Positions 1-10,650 of a DNA stretch of 64,000 nucleotides are shown here, one piece after another; position 1 is the stretch's first letter, and each line of letters begins with the position of its first letter. This DNA comes from an uncultured Methylococcales bacterium. Lineage in GTDB: Bacteria; Pseudomonadota; Gammaproteobacteria; Methylococcales; Methylomonadaceae. The notes beneath the pieces were generated by a model. It ran no database searches. It had not been told where the DNA came from and saw only the letters and a program-made list of their open reading frames with translations. The stretch is taken from the NCBI GenBank assembly GCA_913019935.1, contig CAJVZC010000002.1:29593-93592 (forward strand), written 5' to 3'. Position numbers and translations under genes: made by a program.

Positions 1-692
1 CGTAAAACAGGTACTGAGTCCGCACTATAAACTTTTTTTCCTTTCCATAATGCCCGCCAGGTTGGATTAACGACTTCGCCCCCTAGCCCTGGCGTTTCAG
101 CCTGATCATAGAAATTGATACTTTGGACGGTCTGACCATCCGCATCAAGCGCTAAAAACCCATACATAGTAGACCACAATCCGTAACCATGAACAGGTAA
201 AATAATACTGCTTATTTGTCCGCCTTTTTTAACCAAATAAACTTTAGCTTTTTTAGATTTAACCTTAATACTGGCTATATCTGATTTACGTGGAATGACT
301 TCATTTTGCTGCGGGTCTTTAGCCGCCTTGCGCTGGTCAAAGCTGATGACATTAATTGAATCATCATATTCACCTGTTTTTAAGTCTACAATTTTAGCTT
401 CTATTTGGGTTTCGAAGGCCTGATCAATATCTGTATCTGGATCAAGCAACCCCGCCACATCAAGGATATTCTTTTTCATATCCAATGCTTTATTGTAGAT
501 TTGCAATGGCTTCAAACCCACTGCTGAAAAAGATACAAATACTGCGCACACCAGACATAACGCCAAGGCAACCGCAATGGTTTTCTCTAAGCTATCATTG
601 CCTAATGCCAATACGCGTTCTTTATAGGCACTCAACCCTGATGCTGTTGGAGAAGTCTCTAGATCATTTTGATCTTTATTATCATTAGACAT
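1..692 (-). CDS. nqrC: Na+-translocating NADH:quinone reductase subunit C (partial, C-terminus beyond window)
   Basis: NqrC is a membrane-anchored subunit of the six-subunit Na+-pumping NADH:ubiquinone oxidoreductase and carries a covalently bound FMN. The reading frame is open from an ATG at 690-692 to the window edge, giving about 230 residues. It has one transmembrane segment near residues 38-60. Further on are the family signatures [15 protein letters not shown] and ETPGLGGE, which place the FMN-binding domain correctly. The SGAT-type flavinylation site lies further C-terminal and is not in the window. The start overlaps the nqrB stop by 8 bases, so the genes are translationally coupled in the order nqrA-nqrB-nqrC. 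nqrDEF would be expected beyond the edge. Identification is secure; only completeness is unknown. Confidence 0.93.
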   Translation of the reverse strand, partial: MSNDNKDQNDLETSPTASGLSAYKERVLALGNDSLEKTIAVALALCLVCAVFVSFSAVGLKPLQIYNKALDMKKNILDVAGLLDPDTDIDQAFETQIEAKIVDLKTGEYDDSINVISFDQRKAAKDPQQNEVIPRKSDIASIKVKSKKAKVYLVKKGGQISSIILPVHGYGLWSTMYGFLALDADGQTVQSINFYDQAETPGLGGEVVNPTWRALWKGKKVYSADSVPVL

Positions 693-1889
693 GACGCTTA
701 ATCCTTCTGCTTATATTGGCTTGAATTACAAAGTAATCAATAATTGGAGCAAACATATTAGAAAACAAAATGGCTAACATCATACCCTCACTAAAAGCAG
801 GATTTACAACCCTAATCAAAACCACCATGACACCAATGAGCCCCCCATAAAACCAACGTCCCGTATTTGTCATCGAAGCAGAAACAGGATCTGTTGCCAT
901 ATAAGCCATACCAAATGCAAAGCCACCCAATGTTAAGTGCCAATACCATGGCAAAGCGAACATCGGGTTTGTATCACTACCAATAATATTCAACAACAAA
1001 CTCATCAGAACCATACCTGAAAAAACACCAACGATAATACGATACGATGCAATTCGTGTGTATAACAAAAATGCGATCCCTACCATACAGGCTAACGTGG
1101 ATGTTTCACCAATAGAACCCGGAATAAAACCAAAGAATGATTGCATCCAAGTGATATTAGCGGCATTAATAGCCTCAACACCTCCGGTTACCGCCAAACT
1201 TAAAGGTGTCGCCGCAGTAAAACCATCTACAGCAACCCACACTGCATCACCTGATAAAGATGCAGGGTATGCAAAAAATAAAAAGGCTCTTCCTGTTAAA
1301 GCAGGATTTAAGAAATTCTTACCGGTTCCACCAAAAACTTCTTTTCCGATAACAACACCAAAAGAAATTCCCAATGCAACCTGCCACAAAGGAATATCGG
1401 GCGGCATAATGAGTGTAAAGAGCATCGATGAAACTAAAAAGCCCTCATTGACTTCATGTTTTCTTACCGTTGCAAATATAACTTCCCAAATGCCACCTAC
1501 TGCAAGCGTTACGATATAAATAGGGAAGAAATAAAGCATCCCGTGAACCATACATGACAATGGATTACTGGAATTATATCCCAATGAATTCATGATCAAA
1601 TCTCGCCACCCATCGGTACTCGCTTTGCCCATAGATTCTAATGCTAAATTAGCCTGATAACCGGTGTTATACCAAGCCATCATTACACAGAGTACCGTTG
1701 CCAAAACCACATAGGTCATGGTTCTTTTCAGATCATTACCATCTCGTACATGTGTAGCCCCCTGCGTTACATCCGACGGGGTATACAAAAAAGTATCCAC
1801 CATTTCATAGAGGCCATAATATTTCTGTAACTTACCACCCTCTGTGAAATGCGGCTCGACTTTATCTAATAACTTTCTTGTCGCCGCCA

Positions 1890-1890
<1 letters not shown>
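685..1890 (-). CDS. nqrB: Na+-translocating NADH:quinone reductase subunit B
   Basis: NqrB is the large polytopic membrane subunit of Na+-NQR. It holds riboflavin and a covalent FMN and forms part of the sodium path. The 401-residue protein has many hydrophobic helices between about residues 57 and 395. The region [20 protein letters not shown] (191-210) is typical of the NqrB/RnfD family. The expected flavinylation site is at 225-228, where it reads TAAT rather than the usual SGAT or TGAT; the acceptor threonine would be Thr228. The ATG overlaps the nqrA stop by one base and the 3' end overlaps nqrC, as in a compact operon. NqrB rather than RnfD is chosen because NqrA and NqrC are adjacent. 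Confidence 0.95.
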
Positions 1891-3248
<1,358 letters not shown>

Positions 3249-3458
3249 TTAATGTGTTGATAGATAAATTGCTGTTTGTCTCTTTCGTGAATAACCACTA
3301 ACTTACAGCAATTATAAAAGAGCCAAGTAAAACCCCTATTACATCATATTATCTCGCTATACTCAATAAAATATAACCACAAAAAATTAGCTGACGCTGC
3401 CAGCAAAAAACTGAATGCGCGACAAGTAGGCCCAGCTATTTACCGCTACTGCGCCCCT

Positions 3459-4556
3459 TCAAACAACCGAAAGCATATTATTTAATGCTTTTCTAGCCAG
3501 CGTAGCATTAGGCTCTTGTACTGCCACTTGATTTACAACATGGCCCGCAACTAAATTCTCTAGAACCCAGGCTAAATGCTGCGGATCAGTTCTAAACATT
3601 GTTGAACACATGCTCACTGTTGCAGACATAAAATGTACGTTTTTACCCTGACCTTTACATTCTTCATGCAACCGATTAACTAGATTCAATTCCGTTGCCA
3701 CTAGCCAACGGGTATTAGGTTCAGCATCTCTAATAATTTGGAGAATTGTTTCTGTTGAGCCGATGTAGTCGGCTTTCTGGCATACTTCAAAACTAGCCTC
3801 AGGATGGGCGATAACTTGAGTCTCAGGGTATTGCTGAAGAAAATCGTCAATATGTTCCGGCTGAAACACCTGATGAACCGAGCAAAAACCACTCCACAGA
3901 ATTATTTTGGCGTTTTGTATCTGCTCAACAGTGAGTCCACCTTGTGGTTTTCTGAAATCCCACAGAACCATTTCATCTAAAGGGATCCCCATATCAAAGC
4001 CTGTATTACGACCCAGATGCTGATCTGGGAAAAACAAAACTTTTTCACGCTTATCGAAACTCCATTGCAATATTTTTTTAGCATTCGACGAGGTGCAAAC
4101 AATTCCATCATGCTGCCCACAAAAAGCTTTGAGGTCAGCCGCCGAATTAATATAGGTAATCGGTGTAACCGTTGACTCTACATCAATAATGCCTGCTAAC
4201 TCTTCCCAACATTTTTGAACATTAGATTGATTAGCCATATCAGCCATCGAACAACCTGCCGCTAAATCAGGTAAAATCGCAATTTGTTCGGGCCGAGACA
4301 AAATATCTGCCACTTCTGCCATAAAATGAACACCGCAGAAGACAATATAGTCTGCTTCTGATTTTGCTGCATTCCTAGATAACTTCAGCGAATCTCCAGA
4401 AAGATCCGCAAACTGAAACACCTCATCACGTTGATAATGGTGCCCCAAAACGACACATCGCCGCCCAAGACTCTCTTTGGCCTGAATAATCCGTCGCTCA
4501 CACTCCACATCATCTAGAAGCGCATAGTCTTGAATAGGATAAGCTACATTGGTCAT
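3459..4556 (-). CDS. nadA: Quinolinate synthase (NadA)
   Basis: NadA condenses iminoaspartate with dihydroxyacetone phosphate to quinolinate in de novo NAD synthesis and needs a [4Fe-4S] cluster. The three cluster ligands are recognisable (numbered from an upstream TTG): Cys77 in the CGVHFMAEVA motif, Cys228 in GFCSVH and Cys320 in MCSTMF. Other family motifs are GHHYQRDE near 41-48, NSAADLKA near 140 and CTSSNA near 157. An in-frame TTG at 4565 overlaps the aspS stop and would give 368 residues. The ATG at 4554-4556 gives 365 residues and is preferred here, though neither start has a strong Shine-Dalgarno sequence. The gene is tightly linked downstream of aspS and probably co-transcribed with it. 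Confidence 0.93.
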   Translation of the reverse strand: MTNVAYPIQDYALLDDVECERRIIQAKESLGRRCVVLGHHYQRDEVFQFADLSGDSLKLSRNAAKSEADYIVFCGVHFMAEVADILSRPEQIAILPDLAAGCSMADMANQSNVQKCWEELAGIIDVESTVTPITYINSAADLKAFCGQHDGIVCTSSNAKKILQWSFDKREKVLFFPDQHLGRNTGFDMGIPLDEMVLWDFRKPQGGLTVEQIQNAKIILWSGFCSVHQVFQPEHIDDFLQQYPETQVIAHPEASFEVCQKADYIGSTETILQIIRDAEPNTRWLVATELNLVNRLHEECKGQGKNVHFMSATVSMCSTMFRTDPQHLAWVLENLVAGHVVNQVAVQEPNATLARKALNNMLSVV

Positions 4557-4561
4557 AACAC

Positions 4562-6355
4562 TCAACTACCCTTAGTACTCTCTGCTCGAGGCTTAGACCG
4601 TAGCTTTATACCCAGTTCTTTTAAGTCTTTATCACTCACTGGTGCAGGGGCACTAACCAATGGGCATGCAGCCGTTTGCGTTTTAGGGAAAGCAATAACA
4701 TCACGAATCGACGCTGAATTGGTCATCAACATAACCAATCGATCAACGCCAAATGCAATCCCGCCATGCGGAGGACAACCAAACGTCAAAGCATCAAGTA
4801 AGAACCCAAATTTTTCCCGTGCCTCTTCAGCACCCACACCTAACAAATCAAATACCGTTTGTTGCATCTCACTGTTGTGTATACGAATAGAACCGCCACC
4901 CACTTCACTACCATTCAAAACAAGGTCATAAGCTTTTGACAACGCGCCGCCCGGGTTCTCTAGCATCGCCTCACGCCCACAACTGGGTGCTGTAAAAGGA
5001 TGATGGATCGCATGCCAATTTTCCTTTTCATCTGAACGCTCAAACATTGGGAAATCAACGACCCAAACTGGCTTCCACTTCCCTTCAATTAAGCCATGAT
5101 CATTGCCAAGCTTAACACGCAGTGCACCGAGTGAATCATTAACCACTGTGGTCTTATCAGCCCCAAAGAAAACCAAATCACCGGTCTCAGCACCCACCTT
5201 GAGCAACACTTTTTCAACCACATCATCGGGTATAAATTTTAAAATAGGTGACTGCAATCCTGCCATGCCGGCAGCACGGTCATTAACCTTAATATAGGCC
5301 AACCCTTTAGCACCATAAATGCCCACAAATTTTGTTAACCCGTCAATTTCTTTGCGCGATAATTTAGCCCCTTGAGGTAATCTCAACGCTGCTACACGTC
5401 CTAAAGGGTTATTTGCAGGCCCAGAAAACACTTTAAATTCAACTGCTTTCATTTCGTCAGCAATATCGACTAATTCTAAAGGTATCCTAAGGTCAGGACG
5501 ATCCGTCCCATAGCGCCGCATCGATTCCTCATAAGTCATTTGAGGGAATGACTCCGGCAAAGACTCGTTCAATGTCTCAGCAAACAAATGACGAATCATT
5601 TGTTCCATAATAGCCATGATCTCGTCTTGATTCATGAAAGACGTTTCAATATCTAACTGGGTAAACTCTGGCTGACGGTCTGCGCGCAAATCCTCATCGC
5701 GAAAACAACGAACCACTTGATAGTAACGATCCATACCAGAGATCATCAATAACTGCTTATAAAGCTGAGGCGACTGAGGTAAAGCAAAAAAAGCATCCTC
5801 ATGTGTCCGACTTGGAACAATATAATCTCTCGCTCCTTCGGGTGTTGCTTTGGTTAAATAAGGGGTCTCAATCTCATAGAATTGATTGGCGTCCAAAAAA
5901 TTCCTTAAACACTTAGTAATATCACGGCGAAAACGCATTTTATTTAGCATTTCGGTTCGCCGTAAATCTAAGTAACGGTAACGCAAACGCATTTCTTCAT
6001 TAACTTCAATATCACTTTCAATAGGAAATGGCGGTGTCTCGGAAGCATTTAATACTTCAGCCTTAGTCACCAAAACCTCGATCTCTCCCGTAACCATATT
6101 AGGATTAATGGTTCCTTCTGGTCTTGGCCGCACAACACCCTCAATCGAAAGGACATACTCACTGCGCACGCTCTCGCCAAGCATGAAGGTTTCAGGCGAA
6201 TCCGGATCAAAAACTATCTGCAACAAGCCTTCTCTATCTCTAAGGTCAATAAAGATAACACCGCCATGATCGCGGCGTCGATGTACCCACCCGTATACGG
6301 TTACTTTCTGCTCTAAATGTTCCTGGTTAACTTCACCACAGTAGTGGGTACGCAT
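4562..6355 (-). CDS. aspS: Aspartyl-tRNA synthetase
   Basis: This class II aminoacyl-tRNA synthetase charges tRNA-Asp in the cytoplasm. The 597 residues match the bacterial type: an N-terminal OB-fold anticodon-binding domain (about 1-110), then the catalytic core with [11 protein letters not shown] near 194-204. Motif 2 follows ([20 protein letters not shown], 216-235). A GAD insertion sits in the middle, and motif 3 ([13 protein letters not shown]) is near the C-terminus. Whether it is discriminating or also charges tRNA-Asn cannot be decided here; no asnS or gatCAB lies in the window although a tRNA-Asn does. The ATG at 6355 is the natural start (MRTHYCGEV). nadA follows directly. Confidence 0.97.
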   Translation of the reverse strand: MRTHYCGEVNQEHLEQKVTVYGWVHRRRDHGGVIFIDLRDREGLLQIVFDPDSPETFMLGESVRSEYVLSIEGVVRPRPEGTINPNMVTGEIEVLVTKAEVLNASETPPFPIESDIEVNEEMRLRYRYLDLRRTEMLNKMRFRRDITKCLRNFLDANQFYEIETPYLTKATPEGARDYIVPSRTHEDAFFALPQSPQLYKQLLMISGMDRYYQVVRCFRDEDLRADRQPEFTQLDIETSFMNQDEIMAIMEQMIRHLFAETLNESLPESFPQMTYEESMRRYGTDRPDLRIPLELVDIADEMKAVEFKVFSGPANNPLGRVAALRLPQGAKLSRKEIDGLTKFVGIYGAKGLAYIKVNDRAAGMAGLQSPILKFIPDDVVEKVLLKVGAETGDLVFFGADKTTVVNDSLGALRVKLGNDHGLIEGKWKPVWVVDFPMFERSDEKENWHAIHHPFTAPSCGREAMLENPGGALSKAYDLVLNGSEVGGGSIRIHNSEMQQTVFDLLGVGAEEAREKFGFLLDALTFGCPPHGGIAFGVDRLVMLMTNSASIRDVIAFPKTQTAACPLVSAPAPVSDKDLKELGIKLRSKPRAESTKGS

Positions 6356-6504
6356 AATGCTCTCTTACCTAATCAAAAAAAGCGTCGATATTACTTTTTT
6401 AGCCTAACTATTGCAAGTACAGACCTTAAAAATATTGACGCAAACCAAACAATAAAATAATCACCACTACATTCACTCAACGGTCAAAACAACACGCTGT
6501 TAAA

Positions 6505-6765
6505 CTAGTGCCCACACCCGCCAGATTTTGTCCCGCAACTATCGGAATGTCCTGTAGTAGATTTTTCGGTTTTAGTTTTAGACTTCCCCTTAAAATCAGT
6601 TTCATACCACCCGGTACCTTTTAACCTAAAACCTGCCGCTGAAATCATTTTTTTCAAGCCCGGTTTTTGACACGCTGGACAGTCCGTTAACGGCTCAGCA
6701 TTCATTTTCTGCAATGCATCATGCGCATTGCCACAAAGCTCGCACTTGTACTCATAAATAGGCAT
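6505..6765 (-). CDS. FmdB-family zinc-ribbon protein
   Basis: This is a small putative regulatory protein of the FmdB family, whose function is poorly defined. It starts with the family hallmark MPIYEYKCELCG and has four cysteines in two pairs (CELC and CPAC) forming a zinc ribbon. The FRLKGTGWYETDFK segment common to this family follows, then a charged tail rich in Lys, Thr, Cys and Gly. The start is placed at the ATG 6763-6765 because a GGAG at 6772-6775 sits 6 bases upstream of it. An upstream in-frame TTG overlaps that ribosome binding site and is less likely. The gene lies directly upstream of aspS on the same strand, a common neighbour for FmdB proteins. Confidence 0.85.
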   Translation of the reverse strand: MPIYEYKCELCGNAHDALQKMNAEPLTDCPACQKPGLKKMISAAGFRLKGTGWYETDFKGKSKTKTEKSTTGHSDSCGTKSGGCGH

Positions 6766-7110
6766 TTGTAACTCCAAAATTTAAATTAATCGTCTACCCT
6801 CTCAACCGGATAAACAACAAGAAAACTGACAACGCATGTATTAAATCATTCAGGTGGCGGGACTCACTTAGTACTTAAAACACGTCAAAACCTTGAAAAA
6901 TCATGATGATAGCATAGCTCACGCTAAGTTAACACCCATTTGCCCAGTACGTTACTGTAAAAAACACTCACCCAACCACAACAAAAAAATCCATGTTAAG
7001 GCATAGCATAGTGGTTAAAATCAGTTATATAATTAACAAGTAGCTTCACTGTAGCCTGTAAAATTATATTTTTTCAGCCATACACCGTAAATAAACAAGG
7101 AGACTCGATC
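6766..7110. other. Intergenic stretch between fmdB-like gene and small membrane protein gene
   Basis: This 345-base AT-rich stretch separates divergent genes and must hold promoters for both. I find no open frame with support, no clear -35/-10 pair and no strong hairpin. The only clear signal is the AAGGAG ribosome binding site at 7097-7102, eight bases before the ATG at 7111. Confidence 0.5.
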
Positions 7111-7434
7111 ATGATTAATGCCACAATAATGATTTACATTCTTTGCTGGACCTACCAAGGTGGCGCACGCACGGGTAAAACAAACTTATTTAGATGGGTT
7201 GTCATCACTACGGTCACCTTCTTTGCCATACAATTTGCATGGGCGTGGATTGATAACTTTCTCTTTTTATCAGAGACCAAACCCATATGGGCCCCCCGCA
7301 TAGCAGGATTCTTGGTTGCCGCCGTCATGCGCACTACGCTCGTCATGCATGTAAGCCTCACGCCTAAAAACTTATTCAGCCACCTTAATATTTTCAAAAA
7401 GACTATCGAAAGAAAAGAAGATCATTTGTTTTAA
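7111..7434 (+). CDS. Small membrane protein, unrecognised
   Basis: I do not recognise this 107-residue protein. It has two clear hydrophobic helices, about residues 28-50 and 65-85, and perhaps a weak N-terminal one (1-14). Between the first two segments is a short Gly/Arg/Lys-rich loop, and the C-terminus is basic with many Lys residues. A strong AAGGAG Shine-Dalgarno sequence eight bases before the ATG supports real translation. It stands alone: fmdB-like is divergent upstream and pyrC begins 80 bases downstream on the same strand. The opposite-strand frame here is a shadow. Function cannot be given. Confidence 0.6.
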   Translation: MINATIMIYILCWTYQGGARTGKTNLFRWVVITTVTFFAIQFAWAWIDNFLFLSETKPIWAPRIAGFLVAAVMRTTLVMHVSLTPKNLFSHLNIFKKTIERKEDHLF

Positions 7435-7514
7435 TTCGCATAACTAATCCGTTACGTCTAGCCTAAATAATTACCGCTCAGGCACTCAACAATCTACTTA
7501 ATTAACAAAGCGTT

Positions 7515-8546
7515 ATGAACAAGATAACCATTACCACCCCGGACGACTGGCACATCCATGTGCGATCAGGACAATTACTAAAAACTGTTATTTCACACAC
7601 GGCTAAACGCTTCAAAAGAGCCATTATTATGCCTAACCTGAATCCGCCGGTAACAACGGTTTCACAAGCACTGCAGTATCGCGATGAAATTCTTCACGCA
7701 CTGCCTAAAACAAGTGACTTCAACCCTTTAATGACTCTGTACCTAACTGACACCACCTCAGTAAAAGACATTCATGAGGCCGCTGAATCCGAACACGTCC
7801 ATGGCTTTAAATTGTACCCTTCCGGTGCCACCACTAATTCTCAATCAGGCATCTCGCAATTAGAAAAAACATACCCTTTGCTAGAAACCATGCAGAAACT
7901 GGCTATTCCACTGCTAATTCATGGTGAAGTCACCGACAGTGATATCGATATCTTCGACCGTGAAAAGGTTTTTATTGAACGCCACTTAACCACGATCATT
8001 CAGAAATTTCCTGCGTTACGCATCGTGCTCGAACACATCACAACAAAAGAAGCTGTTCATTTCATTCAAACACAACCTCAACACGTTGCAGCCACGATTA
8101 CACCACAACACCTTATGTTTAATCGAAATGCTTTTTTAGTCGGCGGTATTAAACCCCATCATTACTGCCTCCCTATTATCAAACGAGAAATCCATCGACA
8201 AGCACTCATCGCTGCCGCAACCAGTGGCAACCCTAAGTTCTTTCTCGGTACGGATAGTGCCCCACACCTAAAGCACCATAAAGAATCAAGCTGTGGATGT
8301 GCCGGCTGTTTTTCCGCTCATGCTGCTATTGAATTTTATGCCGAAATTTTTGAACGAGCCGGTGCACTCTCAAAGCTGGAAGGATTTGCTAGCCATTATG
8401 GCGCTGATTTCTATCAACTCCCGCGGAATACTTCAACACTTTCTCTCGTTAAAGAAAACTGGGACATCCCTAGTGCCTACCCCTCAGATGAGCACGAAAT
8501 CATACCGCTAAATGCAGGCCAACACTGCACCTGGAAAATCATATAA
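7515..8546 (+). CDS. pyrC: Dihydroorotase, class II
   Basis: PyrC is a zinc amidohydrolase that cyclises carbamoyl aspartate to dihydroorotate in pyrimidine synthesis. The 343-residue length and motifs match the E. coli-type enzyme. The metal ligands are His13 and His15 in DDWHIHVR, the lysine expected to be carboxylated is Lys99 in GFKLYPSGAT, then His136 (IHGEV) and His173 (LEHIT), with the catalytic Asp246 in GTDSAPH. The adjacent KHHKESSCGCAGCFSAHA segment is also typical. The gene is monocistronic as far as visible and convergent with mlaA, with a shared hairpin between them. Confidence 0.96.
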   Translation: MNKITITTPDDWHIHVRSGQLLKTVISHTAKRFKRAIIMPNLNPPVTTVSQALQYRDEILHALPKTSDFNPLMTLYLTDTTSVKDIHEAAESEHVHGFKLYPSGATTNSQSGISQLEKTYPLLETMQKLAIPLLIHGEVTDSDIDIFDREKVFIERHLTTIIQKFPALRIVLEHITTKEAVHFIQTQPQHVAATITPQHLMFNRNAFLVGGIKPHHYCLPIIKREIHRQALIAAATSGNPKFFLGTDSAPHLKHHKESSCGCAGCFSAHAAIEFYAEIFERAGALSKLEGFASHYGADFYQLPRNTSTLSLVKENWDIPSAYPSDEHEIIPLNAGQHCTWKII

Positions 8547-8552
8547 ATAAAA

Positions 8553-8585
8553 AAAGGAGCGTGTTATCTTAAAACACACCCCTTT
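8553..8585 (-). terminator. Hairpin terminator between convergent pyrC and mlaA
   Basis: Arms at 8553-8565 and 8573-8585 form a 13-position stem with two mismatches and a 7-base loop. On the minus strand the stem is followed by a run of T residues (plus-strand A run at 8544-8555), so it best serves as the mlaA terminator. On the plus strand only TTT follows, making it a weaker stop for pyrC. Confidence 0.65.
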
Positions 8586-8618
8586 ACAATAAGTCGAAAT
8601 AAAACGCTGACGCGTCCC

Positions 8619-9341
8619 TTACTCCAGATCAATCAAAACTTCAAAATCATCTGGAATATCACCGTCTGAAACCAAAAACTGCCGCTTCTGGATATAGGCC
8701 TCTTTCAAAAATGAATAACGATCCAAGGCCGCTTCTTCAGCAATTTTCCGCCCACTTAACATATCTGAACTTTCATCAAGCGTCATCAATGCACCGGCAC
8801 CAAAACTCGCAGCCGGAATGCCTATATAAGACAAGGGGTGCATGGCAATATCACCGACCAAGCCAACAATCCCACGTGGCGAGGAGGAGCCTATAAAAGG
8901 CACGACCATATAAGGTCCCGACGGAATCCCCCAAAAGGCTAGGGTCTGACCAAAGTCCTCTTGGTGTTTAGGTAAATCAATCATCGTTGCTACATCAATA
9001 AGGCCGCCAACCCCAACGGTTGAGTTCACTATCAAGCGACCAAGATCCAAGCCACCCTGCTCAAGTTTCAATTGAAAAATGTCATTAATAAAAACACCGA
9101 CATCAGACAAGTTGCTGAAGAAATTACTGACCCCTGTATCTGCAAAATCAGGCATCACCCACTGATAACCTTCACTGACCGGCTTTAGGAAATAATTATC
9201 TATTCCATCATTGAATGATAAAACATCGCGATTCCAATCTTCCATGGGGTCATCCGCTAATACATTGCCCGAACCCACCAACATAAAAAAAGCCAACGCC
9301 CCAGCAACCAACCAACTAGCACCTGTATTATTTATTTTCAT
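8619..9341 (-). CDS. mlaA: MlaA-family outer-membrane phospholipid transport protein
   Basis: MlaA (VacJ) removes mislocalised phospholipids from the outer leaflet of the outer membrane and passes them to the MlaC/MlaFEDB route. The 240-residue protein shows the family signatures: DPMEDWNRDVLSFND just after the signal peptide, GVSNFFSNL, GGLIDVATMIDLP, EDFGQTLAFWGIPSGPYMVVPFIG, and a GxxxG-rich segment near 165-190. The N-terminus is a signal peptide with probable cleavage after VLA near residue 29. It has no lipobox cysteine, unlike the E. coli lipoprotein, so it would be released by signal peptidase I. No other mla gene is nearby. Confidence 0.88.
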   Translation of the reverse strand: MKINNTGASWLVAGALAFFMLVGSGNVLADDPMEDWNRDVLSFNDGIDNYFLKPVSEGYQWVMPDFADTGVSNFFSNLSDVGVFINDIFQLKLEQGGLDLGRLIVNSTVGVGGLIDVATMIDLPKHQEDFGQTLAFWGIPSGPYMVVPFIGSSSPRGIVGLVGDIAMHPLSYIGIPAASFGAGALMTLDESSDMLSGRKIAEEAALDRYSFLKEAYIQKRQFLVSDGDIPDDFEVLIDLE

Positions 9342-9487
9342 TTCCCCAACACCTAAAAGTTTCCATGTAATATCGTGTATAAAACGTTAACATAGCACAA
9401 AAGACTTTTTTTTTCGACCTTATCCAAAACGATCAAGTTTCTATTCAACATTGCTTTAAGCTAACCCGACAACGCCCTAAATACCTT

Positions 9488-10117
9488 ATGAATGCAAAAA
9501 AACAGCCCATCAATGAACGTTTTCGTGGCTACCTTCCTGTTATTGTTGATATAGAAACTGCCGGCTTCAACCCCAAAAAAAATCCTTTATTAGAAATTGC
9601 AGCCGTTGTCGTTGAATATAATGAAGACATGCAATTAACGATTACAGAAAGCCATTCAAAAGCCATAATTCCTTTTGACAACGCCGAACTCGACCAAGCC
9701 GCTCTTGATTTTACCGGCATCAAACCGTTCCACCCCTTTCGAATGGCTATAGCAGAAAAAACGGCACTGCAAGAAATATTCAAGCCTATTAAGGAAGCCG
9801 TTAAACGCAATGAGTGTACTCGGGCCATCCTTGTTGGGCACAACCCAGCTTTTGATTTAAGTTTTTTAAATGCCGCCTTACATCGCTCAAAGATCAAACG
9901 AAGCCCTTTTCACCCGTTTAGCTCATTTGATACAGCAACGCTTGGCGGGCTTGCATACGGTCAAACCGTTCTCGCAAAAGCTGCGAAGAAAGCAGGGCTC
10001 GAATGGGATAATGACAAAGCGCACTCTGCTCTCTATGATGCGCAACAAACTGCTGAATTATTTTGCCGCATTGTGAACCGATGGCAGGCTCTATCCAACC
10101 TTGAGGATCAAAAGTAA
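9488..10117 (+). CDS. rnt: Ribonuclease T
   Basis: RNase T is a DnaQ-fold 3'-5' exoribonuclease that trims tRNA, 5S and 23S rRNA 3' ends. The DEDDh catalytic residues are visible: Asp21 and Glu23 in VDIETAGFNP, Asp123 in HNPAFDLSFLNAA, and His179 and Asp184 in DKAHSALYDAQQTAELF. The 209-residue length is normal. Two conserved FHPF motifs (81-84 and 141-144) are characteristic of RNase T and distinguish it from polymerase proofreading subunits. It is transcribed alone, divergent from mlaA and convergent with grxD. Confidence 0.93.
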   Translation: MNAKKQPINERFRGYLPVIVDIETAGFNPKKNPLLEIAAVVVEYNEDMQLTITESHSKAIIPFDNAELDQAALDFTGIKPFHPFRMAIAEKTALQEIFKPIKEAVKRNECTRAILVGHNPAFDLSFLNAALHRSKIKRSPFHPFSSFDTATLGGLAYGQTVLAKAAKKAGLEWDNDKAHSALYDAQQTAELFCRIVNRWQALSNLEDQK

Positions 10118-10169
10118 CCCAAAAATGCGATTCTATCGCCTAGACACCAGGCGCTTACTCTCTCACAAA

Positions 10170-10490
10170 CTATGTAGACTGACCTGCATTAGCCAACAAA
10201 GTCTGCAATTCACCTTTTTGATAAAGGTCCATCACAATATCAGCACCACCGACCAAAACACCGTCAACATATAACTGCGGATAAGTTGGCCACTGCGAAT
10301 ATATTTTCAACCCTTCTCTAATCTCAAGGTCTTCAAAAACATTCGTATGAGAAAACTTTACCTCGCAAGCTTTTAACACTTGAACGGTCTGGCCTGAAAA
10401 ACCACATTGTGGGAAATCAGGCGTTCCTTTCATATAAAGCATAATAGGATTGGTCTCTAACTGCTCTTTAATTCTTTCGTTTACACTCAT
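10170..10490 (-). CDS. grxD: Monothiol glutaredoxin, Grx4/GrxD type
   Basis: This is a CGFS-type glutaredoxin that binds a bridging [2Fe-2S] cluster with glutathione and acts in iron-sulfur cluster trafficking. The active-site CGFS is at residues 29-32, preceded by MLYMKGTPDFPQ, and the conserved WPTYPQLYVDGVLVGG stretch is at about 68-83. The 106-residue length is standard. The gene is divergent from argD; an AT-rich inverted repeat lies in the shared upstream region. Confidence 0.95.
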   Translation of the reverse strand: MSVNERIKEQLETNPIMLYMKGTPDFPQCGFSGQTVQVLKACEVKFSHTNVFEDLEIREGLKIYSQWPTYPQLYVDGVLVGGADIVMDLYQKGELQTLLANAGQST

Positions 10491-10520
10491 TTTTCACTCC
10501 TAAATAGAGCATTCTATCAA

Positions 10521-10546
10521 GAAATATTTAAAAAACTAAATATTTC
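10521..10546. repeat. AT-rich inverted repeat between grxD and argD
   Basis: Perfect 10-base arms at 10521-10530 and 10537-10546 flank a 6-base spacer. The element sits in the divergent grxD/argD region, about 30 bases from the grxD start and 47 bases upstream of a TATAAT-like -10 (10593-10598) for argD. It could be an operator or a chance palindrome in AT-rich DNA. Confidence 0.35.
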
Positions 10547-10650
10547 CCGCCAAAACACCGATTTACTTACTGAATTATTAAATCTATACCTATATAATTA
10601 AGGGTTTTTTAAACTTCTTACAAAGAAGAAACCAGATTGGTGAAACACTC

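Noticed and set aside
1058..1519. Plus-strand open frame of 153 codons
   Set aside because: It is a shadow of nqrB on the other strand, without a ribosome binding site or recognisable protein features.
4557..4565. TTG start for nadA overlapping the aspS stop
   Set aside because: An ATG three codons later fits as well and adds no loss of conserved sequence; no ribosome binding site favours the TTG.
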